Shown here: piece after piece, positions 10,989 to 19,955 of the stretch
How positions within the stretch are numbered: the first letter of the stretch is position 1
Layout of the letters: every line of letters begins with the position of its first letter
Assembly: GCA_002081555.1 (NCBI GenBank)
Contig: MZNV01002812.1
Location: 1-25,264, forward strand
Source of the DNA: Protostelium mycophagum
Taxonomy: Eukaryota; Evosea; Variosea; Protosteliida; Protosteliaceae
Direction of reading: 5' to 3'
DNA: 25,264 bases
Notes under the pieces: generated by a model
What the model was told of the DNA's origin: nothing
The model's database searches: none
The model's input: the letters and a program-made list of their open reading frames with translations, nothing else
Translations under genes and position numbers: made by a program

Positions 10989-12549
10989 TCATTCCTTGTT
11001 GATCTCGATAACGATCTGAAGACTTCAAATTTCTAAAAATAGATCTACACGTCATTGTGACACGATAAACACTTCTTTTTCTCTATTGCGGCTTTGCCGC
11101 ACATGAATTTTTTTGGAATTTTTAATTTTCAAAAAAATATATTTCAAATGATATTTACCTTTCCTCTGGTCCTTCCTTCTTTGCTCTGCTTGAACGCGGC
11201 GGCCACCTCTTCAAGAGGGAAGACAGCGTCTATATTTGGCTTCACTTTCCCCTCCTCTGCCAAGCTCGCGATCTTCTGGAGACTTTCAGACTGTACAACG
11301 TTAGTTTCTATTAATTACATAAAGTTTGTACACATTTAACAGACAAGCTCATTTTTGTTGCTGCAGCTTCACCACAGCGATATTTTATGGTGGCAACTAC
11401 AATACTGACACTCCACGACATCATGACACATTGTCTACCTGGAAATCTCTGACGAAGATGGGCCTGTAGTAAGATCTGTTTGTGGCGTAGTTGTAGACAT
11501 TCGACCAGAATAAATCAAATACGGTCTTGGCAATGGTTACCGGGAAGGAAGACTTGGAGTCCTCATCGATTGGGTTGATCGTGTACACAGCACCACCCCT
11601 GAAATTTCAGGGAAATTTCACGTGATGATGACATCATCACCTCTGTAGTTTGGTGAAGGCGATGTCTCTTGAGGATTTCTGACCGACGACATCAAATACA
11701 AAGTTGACCTTTTCTTTTATGGCGGTGTTCAGGTCTTCTGATCTGTAGTTGATCACCTGTCGACATGAATATTTGTGCAGAAATTTCATTGAAAACTTAA
11801 AACATTGTTCAGAAGATGACCTGATCTGCTCCAAGGCTCTTCACGTAATCGACATTGTTGGGGCCACAAGTGGTGATCACTTTAGCGCCAGCAGCTTTGG
11901 CAAGCTGCACGGCCATATGTCCCACCCCACTGGAACCTATTTTTAAATTCAAAAAAAGGCGGGAAAATATACTGGAAAATGGCGGGAAAACGTCACCTCC
12001 CAAGATGAGAACAGTCTGCCCTGCTGCCAATTGTCCGTAATCGAACATGGTCTCATATGCAGTTAAAGAAGCAAGAGGGAGGGCCGCCGCCTCCTTATGG
12101 CTCAGATTCTTGGGCTTATGCGCGATGGACTTTTCACTGCACGTTACATATTCGGCGTGGCTGCCACCAAGGCTCTCTGGCATGCCAAAGACTTCATCTC
12201 CTGGCTTGAATTTGGTCACGGCGCTGCCGACGTCGACGATCTGGATCATTGAGTACGTTTTGATGACGTACTCTTTACCTTTCCTGAGATGTCTCTGCCC
12301 ACCCATTTGGGGAATAACTTGGAGAACTGGATGGCCAATAATCCGCTATGTATCTATCAAGTAGTTGAGAAAATGGAGAGGAGAAAAATCAAGTTTCATC
12401 ACCTTCCAATCGATGGGATTGATAGAGGAGGAAAAGATTTTGACCATGACGTGAGTTTCGAGACCGGCAGTCTCGCTAGGTTTTGGGGGTTGTGCGACGA
12501 CGGTCAATTCTGGATCTTTGTTCCATTCTGAGAAGGCTGCTGCGTTCAT
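10989..12549 (-). CDS. MDR-superfamily NAD(P)H quinone oxidoreductase-like / zinc-type alcohol dehydrogenase-like enzyme
   Basis: Eight exons in coding order: 12549-12403, 12326-12279, 12240-11997, 11936-11821, 11756-11641, 11598-11439, 11290-11159, 11015-10989. They sum to 990 nt, 329 residues, the usual length for this family. An N-terminal GroES-like fold shows INPIDWK, then GSAVTKFKPGDEVFG and EAAALPLASLTAYE. The Rossmann nucleotide motif is ILGGSSGVGHMAVQLAKA, followed by VITTCGPNNVDYVKSLGADQ and the strand VNFVFDVVG. The C-terminus includes the KPNIDAVFPLEEVAAAFKQ block and ends IVIEINKE. I see no GHE catalytic-zinc motif, which favours the zinc-free quinone oxidoreductase branch (NAD(P)H-dependent reduction of quinones or enones). 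It converges on the RING gene with 96 bp between stops. The last coding exon is only 27 nt, behind a 143-nt intron containing a perfect hairpin. Confidence 0.92.
11087..11101. repeat. Perfect short inverted repeat in an intron (TGCGGC TTT GCCGCA)
   Basis: A 6-bp GC-rich stem with a 3-nt loop lies inside the last intron (11016-11158) of the MDR gene, in otherwise AT-rich sequence. Similar GCGGC/GCCGC hairpins recur in other long introns of the window (21251-21263; weaker forms at 20800-20811 and 22119-22131). Confidence 0.6.
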
Positions 12550-12875
12550 AGTGGGCTCACCCTCTTTCGCTGCGACATATGAGCGATAAAATCCTCTTTT
12601 GTACGAGTACCTAAACGTTGGTACGTCAATATAGCTTTGCTCATTTTCGTTGTTGGTGTGTGGAGATTCTTAAGTTTTTGATTGCGATGTTGATGATTAC
12701 GATTTTCCTCAACCCCTGAAATCTCCCATTTATACGTACAAAGGAAATTGTACCTCGTTAACTACCGCAACACGACGCGTTATCTTCACGTGTTTCTGTG
12801 ACAAACACAGACTTCCAAAACCAAGACAAAAATAATTTCAGAGCCAAGATCATGACAATGTGAGGTCTTACATCT
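12550..12875. other. Intergenic region, 326 bp
   Basis: This lies between the start of the MDR gene and the stop of the second ABCG gene, both on the minus strand. It presumably holds the ABCG 3' end and the MDR promoter. I see no open frame, RNA gene or repeat that I can support. An upstream non-coding exon of the MDR gene cannot be excluded. Confidence 0.5.
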
Positions 12876-15800
12876 TTATCTTCTTTCTTTAACAAAAAAC
12901 CTCAAGAAAAAGTAGGCAGACACAAAGTAGATAGCAAACCATGCCCCCATACCCGCGATATCAATCTTTTGTCTAGATGGGTCGAAATGCAATTGTTCCA
13001 ACACCTTTCCATTTCAGATTTTGGCGGGAAATTCAAATTTCAAACTCACCGCTTCTCCGGTGAGGGGGTAAAACTTGTTTGGTTGGTTGGGTATGGGGAT
13101 TCTAACGGTACGAAATTGGAATTGTTGGCACACGATGAGGTCAAACCCAAAGCTGTCAAAGTTGAGTGAAATGTATCAAATGTGTTTTTGTTTCGCTTTG
13201 GACTCGCGGTTGCGTACCGCGATTTTACATCAACGAACCGCAGTTTTTCAAAAGTGACAAACAAGTTGACTCACTTGAGGAATGAAAAGTATTGGAATAT
13301 TCCCAATATGCCCGTGGCAGAGTTTGAGACCAGGAATCCTCCGAAGAGCATGCAGAAGAGTAGCATCAATATGGTCAGAAGATTCGCAAAAGCAAGTGAT
13401 GGAGATATTGTGGAGACAGAAAAGCACAACGAAGAGGCGCAGAGGGAGATGGCCACCAGAGTGCCTGCATCATATGAGATAATCATCGATCATCATGATC
13501 CTCACCGATGTAGGACACGTAATTAATATAAGTGGTGGTGTCTAAGCCCATCATAAAGTAGGTCGTGGTGCCGAGAAGTATTGTAGGGAGGACCCTCATG
13601 GGTACCAAATCTACAATGGCTCTTGCGACATAATAAGATGACGTGGTGTACATCCCATTCGCCCTCTCTCTCACAAACAGACCCCTCTCATTGAAGACTG
13701 TCCGAAATTCAGAATAAAAGTGCGGATTACACCACTTACAAACGTCAAGAGAGCTCATACTGCCAAAAGACAACAGGGCCAGCATGAAGAACATTCCTCC
13801 CAAGAGGTTGGTGGCATCCACCAGGGTTATTCCTGAACACATCAGGAGTAAAAAAGACATGAGACATACCGATGTGCCAATAAACACCTCCTAGAATGAG
13901 TCCGAGAAGCACCACGGTGAGGTATTGAAATCTTAACAGGTACGGGTTCCTCAGGTTGTTTAAAAATGTTCTGTGCGCCACGATATACACCTAAGATGCT
14001 CAACAGGGCGAATAAAGGTGTAGACTCACCTGCATAAACCAGTTGACTCTGTTATTAGACGAATACTCGGACCTGTGTCCTGAGTACACGTATCTATACG
14101 TAATCAGTCACATCTACAACGACCTGGGCTGACTCACTTTTGGACTGTCCTGGAAAACATGGACCCCTCATTACGGATCATTCTGCGATTGTCTCGTCGT
14201 CTGTCATCGTCAGATCGATGATCACATGATGCAACATCTCACTCTAGATAAGTCTCTTTAGAGTCTTCGACCTGTTTGGTCATTTCTCTGGCGATCTGGC
14301 CCTCTCTATATGTCCTTGCCATGTGTCTCACCACTGATTTCTCGTTCTCCATCACGAGCTCTAGTAGGAAGTCTGCCGGGTTGTAGTTGACCGGAATGGT
14401 GTAGCCGATGTTGTGGAAATGTGCGATCACCTGGAGGTTCAGAAATAAAATCTACATTTGTAAAATCACTTGGTCACGGGGTCCGAAATACACACATTCT
14501 CCTCTAGAGAGGAGAAGGACCTGGATATGTGAGTGTCAGTGTTGAAGAGAATGGCTCACCTTGTCGAAGTTGTTGAAGATGCCGCTGCTGGGCTGATGGA
14601 TGGACAATATGACTGTCTTGTGCCTCTCATGTGCCATCATGCGCAACCTGATGTCTTTCAGTGTTGTAGATGTATATTGTGAATCTACAACGATGTAGAA
14701 GCGAATAAGAGGAGAAATTTGTCAGGATTTACCTCTTCATCAGACTGTTGGAAGTGTGGGAGTCGAGCCCACTACAACGGTGTAAGAATACCAAATCATA
14801 CACCAAACTGACCTGGTGGGCTCGTCTAAAAATAGAATGCTGGGGTCACACACCAGCTCCGACGCGATGGCGACTCTCCTTCTTTCTCCACCAGAAATAC
14901 CACGTGTCATCTCAGTTCCAATGTAAGAATCCGCAATGTGCAAGATCCCCAAGTCGGATAGTGTTCTAATCACTTTTGCCTTCGTAATCTCAGTCTCCAT
15001 GATGCTAAAAATAGACCGGCACCTCTCTTTGGTCCCATGACAAGTTGCTAGGCAACTTGAGTCTGGCCACGTACATCAGGTGTTCTTTCACGGTAAGAGT
15101 ACCGAGAAGCTTCTCGTCTTGCATCACGTAGCCGGAAATGTTTTGGAAATGTCTGTCTCTTTCGGCCCCGTTGACCAGAACATTTCCGCGAATATTTCCA
15201 GTATTCTTCGCTCCAGCTAATATATCAAGAAATGTCGTCTTCCCGCTGAAAATTTCAATTTAAAATTCGAAAATGCACGTGAACTCACCCTCCTGACGGT
15301 CCCATAATCGCGACCAACTGACAATAAAATCAGTTTAAAAAATGTTTAAAAAATATACCTCCCCGCATTGCGCGATTCCGGTAACATTGTTGAGGATATT
15401 TCGGACTTGGCCGCTGTGGGAATTTTTGATGCTGCAGGAGATATGTTCCCAGGCTAAACTACATCTTGGTGTGGATTTTTCAACGGCAGGAATGGTGTAC
15501 TTCCATCTGTAGAGGTGAATAGGTCGAATGCCATGGTGATGACTTACAGTGGGGAGATAATACGTGTCACCGCGATGATGGCACTTGTCAAAACGATAGT
15601 GAAGGCGATGATACATGTCAAAAGTGTCACTCTGACCTGAAACCGTCACATCGTGTCGTTTCAATCTCACAAAGCTGGAATCTACAACGCTTTTTTTGCT
15701 TGACTCAATGATATATAGATGAAATATATAATAAGATATCACCTCTGCGGTCCAGAACGCGCCGGTATTGGTGTTTCTGTCTGAAAGACAAGATGCGGCT

Positions 15801-16867
15801 GTGCATTGAAAAGTCAATGGGACCAATACTGAATGCGTCAGATACCGGAGATGTGTTGACAATACATACTTCGGTTCGTGCACCACTGCGTATTAGAATC
15901 ACATGTGATGCGCATCTCTTTGATGTTGTTCACGGTGCTTGCATCTTTTTGGGTCAGCATCATGGGAATTGAATTTTATACACTTTAGAAAAAAAGATGA
16001 GGGCAGTATGGACTCACATGAGGATTCGCAATAATCTGTGCACCAACATTTCGTCTCGGCACAGAAGAATTCTTGTTGACCAGATCCTGAAACATTCAAA
16101 AATGTGTCACTGAGATGGGTGCCGCTTGCACTCGAATTTTTATTTTTGGATGTGGTTTATCTGCTCACCTTGCTTGACTGAGCATTGATTCATGGTACAA
16201 TTAAAAATAATCGGTGCCGCAGCACTCATTGGCTTTCTCATGTAGATCTGATGTGGTGTCAGATTCTGTTAACAACACCGAATGATGTGATATGAATGAA
16301 TGATAAACCTGGAGATAGCCAGATCCTTTTCCAGAGCTTATATCTTTAAAACGTGTCGTGAGATATGCTGGATTCTTAAAATACTCTCCGGTCGCTATCG
16401 CTGGTGAGATTTTCATCGTGACAAGATCGATTCGAGATTGAAATCGTCAAAACAGCCTACTCGGGATGTCACAAGAGTAAAACGCCTCATCTTGAGCCCA
16501 AAATCCAGTGCTGCACCATTTGCCTTTTGAACAGACGTCATTTGTTTGACACACTGTGATTTTGAGAGATGATATGATTTGAAGACAAACTTGAGCAGTC
16601 AGGACCACCCCACCCTTTCGTGCAATTACAGATACCAGGACCATGATAACTTGTTGTGAGGGGAAGATAATTACCACCATTCTGGCTACGTTTTGTGTCA
16701 GTTATTTTCACAATTTAATGAAGACCTCATCTGCGTGACATTGAAATTGACTTTACAGAAAGATGATGAGTGTGTCAGGCCTCACCAGTCAATGTAGTCT
16801 GCTGTTATCCAGTAAGCTACTTCACGCTAAAGAACAAGGTGAGAAAGATGAAGATCCTTGCGTTCAT
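12876..16867 (-). CDS. ABCG half-transporter with signal peptide, EGF-like module and Cys-rich ectodomain
   Basis: 27 exons in coding order: 16867-16826, 16801-16786, 16750-16726, 16685-16591, 16553-16461, 16400-16309, 16265-16169, 16086-16018, 15944-15870, 15828-15743, 15636-15548, 15506-15359, 15317-15289, 15245-15023, 14994-14813, 14771-14733, 14647-14560, 14520-14470, 14430-14243, 14182-14138, 14093-14030, 13990-13870, 13832-13740, 13697-13506, 13464-13275, 13152-13050, 13004-12876. Total 2,664 nt, 887 residues. After a signal peptide (MNARIFIFLTLFFS) comes an EGF-like GICNCTKGWGGPDC, more Cys pairs (KCWCTDYC, QWCTN) and a TM helix (about 230-258). The ATPase has Walker A GPSGGGKTT, signature GISGGERRR, Walker B LFLDEPTSGLD and H-loop SIHQPSSGIF, all intact. 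The membrane domain follows, ending at a final TM helix and FVKERR. Classic NPADFLLEL and FLNFGFDLIVC segments mark the ABCG family. The first three exons (16 and 25 nt long, with a 24-nt intron) are my least certain. The G gene upstream ends 94 bp away. Confidence 0.9.
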
Positions 16868-16961
16868 TGCTGCTGTTTGTGTTGTGGGACGAAAACCCTC
16901 AAAATTTGGTTGTAAATGGATCTTTAAAATTACATTTGAAACTTTCAAGATTTTGCTATGT

Positions 16962-19863
16962 TCATTTATTGCTATCTTGCAGCTGCATCACCTGCAGTTG
17001 CTCTCTTATCATGTCTTCAAGAGCTTTCTGGTGGGTGGCCTCTAACTTATGCAGAGAAGAAAAATCTCGGGCAAGCGATGTTGGATTTGAAGTAGAATAG
17101 ATGGGGATTCTTTCTGTCCTGTTTTTTTCAATAAAAAGAATTTTTTTTTGAAGTGTGAAATTTGGAGCAATTTTCGTTTTCTAATAATCCATTCTTTCTC
17201 TCAAAATTTATAACTCACCTGTCCTCTGACAGAGCTACGTCTAAATACAGCATTGGGTGTTGATGATGTGTCTGCAACACTGTATTGCTGAGTTGAAATG
17301 GTTTCAAATCGGTGTATCTCTTGTATTCCTTCTTGTACTGGCTCATCTCTGCCACTTTGCGCTCCAGCGTGGCACCTCTCATTCTGGCGACACTATGCGC
17401 ATAACCTGGAGGTCTCGTCGTCTTTGGAGAGGGAATCTTTCTGCAATTTCTTTTGAATAAATCCGATAAAAAGGATGGTGCTCACTGTTTGGCGACCAAC
17501 TTTGGTGAAAACGTGCAGCTTTTGAGCTCTTTATCTGCCGATGAGGCCGCTTGAGGTTTATCCGCTCTCGCCTTGTTGTACAACAACTCATACCTTTTCA
17601 TCTACACCAGTCATTCCGACCATCTACAATCAGATCTCACCCCAGTACTCTCCACAGGTTTCTTTTGTCTATTGATTGTTGGTGAGAATACACACTCCTT
17701 CATCATATCGTCCTCCTTCTTCTTCCCCTTTTCTTCGAATTTTCTTCGCGTCTCTGCGGCTTTCTGGTATCTACAACATGTCAAAGAATACACACTCCTT
17801 CATCATATTGTCCTTCTTCTTCTTCCCCTTTTCTTCGAATTTTCTTTGCGTCTCTGCGGCTTTCTGGTATCTACAACATGTCAATGGAGACTAACGTGAG
17901 AGTTCACGGTGGTTAACGTACAAGATCTCAAAACAGTTGATGTTTGATGCTTCTGTTTGACCTTCTGAAGGCCAAGCGATTAATGTTGGTTTGAAAGTTA
18001 GTTTTTCTTCCTCTTTAATTTGCCTCTTCACGTAAGAAATGCGGTAAAAATTGTAACACCACAGTCTCTGTTGAAATGCGTCCGCAAGTGATAAGACCTC
18101 CTCTGAAGCCTGATAATGTGATTTTCTGGATTATATCGACCATTCACTCACATTGTTCAATGCTTCCTGTTGCATCAGGTCTGTACAAGCCAGAATGATC
18201 ATTCTGAAGGGGTTAACTCGAGATGTTAATACTCATTGTAGACGTACTTGTGTAATGCGTTCCAATGAAAATGACCAGTGTCCTCCGGATCAAAATAATC
18301 CATCAGGCAAGCCACAAAATTCTCATCTTCTTCCTGAAAATTGTGAATTCCTCTACCATTTTATATTTCGTGAAATCCACCTCAGCCTCTATGAATTGAA
18401 TCTCGAGCATGGCTGATCGTATCTGGTCAAAAGAAATCCTATTGTACGACAAACTGCTTGGGTCTTCTTTTGTCGCGGTGATCAATCCATATTTCAAGTC
18501 CTTCCGAATATTATCTTGCTGATTTTCCATTCATCCGCACTTACCTTCTCGAACTTATTTCGAAGGACTTTGATTGATCTTGGGTTCACCATCACGGTTC
18601 TATTCATCTCTTCTTCCCGCAGAACCTCCTCAAAAATCTCTTGTTGGCGTGTTCTTCTTTCTTGCGCATCTTCGTGTAACAATTGCACCTAAAAAACTGA
18701 ATAGTTGTCGCTGAAACTTGACAAAAGTCCTCATCTGGGCAAAAAAACATTTTTTAATTATTATTCATATTATTAATTTACGAAATGTTTTTGAAAACTC
18801 TTCGACACAGAATATATCATCACCATCAGTACTCACAATCATATCGTGCATTTCTGGGTCCAAAACTGCGAATCGCTTGGCTTTTGTGTCCTCTTCAGGT
18901 AATGGCTTCCTCCTGCTGATCCTGTACAAGCGCTCGTGAACTGGCTCGTTCGTTTTCACAGCTTTGGAGAAACCGCTAATTTCTGGGTGAAATTTGCATT
19001 CTTTATCTGTCTTGTCTATACTCTGGTAGATCGTGGAAACAGGTGATTTTATGGAAGAATCCAAACCAAATTTCTTCTCTGTCTGATTTTTTCAGAATTT
19101 AAAGTGTGCTTCACAATTGAAGTCATTCATATCAAATTTACATCATTCGACTTTACGGTGCATAAATACTCACTTTTTGGGGGCTCTTCCATTCTGGTTT
19201 TGGTATGTCAGTCTTTAGTGGTGAAGATGTTTTCTTTTTCTCAGGCGGATTTCTCGAATATTGCACTGTTCTTGATTGAGGCGAATATTGTAGGTGGATT
19301 GTCGGTGATGAATTAGTGGAAGAAATGGGCGGTGACTCCGTCTACAACGGTTAACACCATCCCCGACGCTGTACAAAATTGTTCTTGGATTTTTTTACTC
19401 TTACAGGTTTAGGTGAAGGTTTATGGTTGGGTTTTTTGGTATTTCTCTTCGACAAAAATTTAGACGTGTTCATTGGTGTAGAAACCACAGCCTCTTCATC
19501 ATCAGAAGCCACCTCATCCCATTGCTCTAGGTCTGTCAAGCTTAGAGGTGCATTCGATTTTGGACTGATCTCTTTGATGCCCAATAAGCTGTTGCGACTG
19601 TCATTCGCTCGACTCTGTCTCGGTCAGTCTTGCGATGTGATGTTCTTTCTCTCTGTTGGAATCCTCGCCTGCACTATCGATGTAATAGGTGATTCTGGTT
19701 TCTCAGGAGTATTTCGTGTAGAATCACCAGTACTACTCATTAATGAATTGATCTTGTTGAGGATGGATTGTGATTTCGCGCCGATTAGAGGTGTTGTGCC
19801 TTTTTCTCCATCGGCATTGAATTGCGGAGTACTCGGTCTGCTATTGAACGTTGGTGTCTGCAT
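16962..19863 (-). CDS. EF-hand-like coiled-coil protein with repeated C-x-F-x-P motifs
   Basis: 14 exons in coding order: 19863-19675, 19614-19375, 19341-19174, 19082-18837, 18688-18545, 18518-18381, 18333-18248, 18203-18152, 18109-17922, 17870-17796, 17770-17641, 17601-17486, 17440-17219, 17118-16962. Total 2,151 nt, 716 residues if both duplicated exons are used. The N-terminal third is Ser/Pro/Thr/Lys-rich and likely disordered. Four short motifs recur: CKFHPEI, LTFKPTL, CVFSPTI, CTFSPKL. An EF-hand-like segment, DYFDPEDTGHFHWNAL, sits mid-protein, followed by charged coiled coil. I know such C/L-x-F-x-P arrays from large protist cytoskeletal or flagellar proteins, but assign no orthologue. 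Exons 17870-17796 and 17770-17641 start with near-identical sequence (tandem duplication). The acceptor at 18518 has an in-phase alternative 24 nt downstream, and the donor at 18381 one 24 nt downstream. The start ATG at 19863 faces NELF-B. Confidence 0.78.
17685..17884. repeat. 100-bp tandem duplication spanning an exon and its 3' splice site
   Basis: 17685-17784 and 17785-17884 are near-identical with a period of exactly 100 bp; AGAATACACACTCCTTCATC opens both and CTACAACATGTCAA closes both. On the minus strand each unit carries the acceptor GTTGTAG and the exon start YQKAAET, ending near MMKE. Only a few bases differ, so the duplication is recent or homogenised. Confidence 0.92.
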
Positions 19864-19955
19864 GCTTCAAGTGTTGAAGCTGAAAATTTGTATGTTGCCG
19901 TTGATGATGAGGCGCGGGAAAATTGGTTTCCGAAAAATGCGACACAACGGAGCTG
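19864..19955. promoter_or_regulatory. Putative divergent promoter between C-x-F-x-P gene and NELF-B, with E2F-like site
   Basis: 92 bp separate the two divergent ATGs (19863 minus, 19956 plus). GGCGCGGGAAAA at 19911-19922 reads TTTTCCCGCGCC on the other strand, matching the E2F/DP consensus TTTSSCGC. That E2F acts here is inference; E2F/DP is widespread in eukaryotes, but I cannot confirm it in this organism. Confidence 0.45.

Noticed and set aside
14740-15000. Could the ABCG genes be broken copies because their frames are fragmented?
   Set aside because: All breaks are resolved by GT-AG introns in consistent phase, and both genes give full-length products with intact Walker A, signature, Walker B and H-loop motifs.
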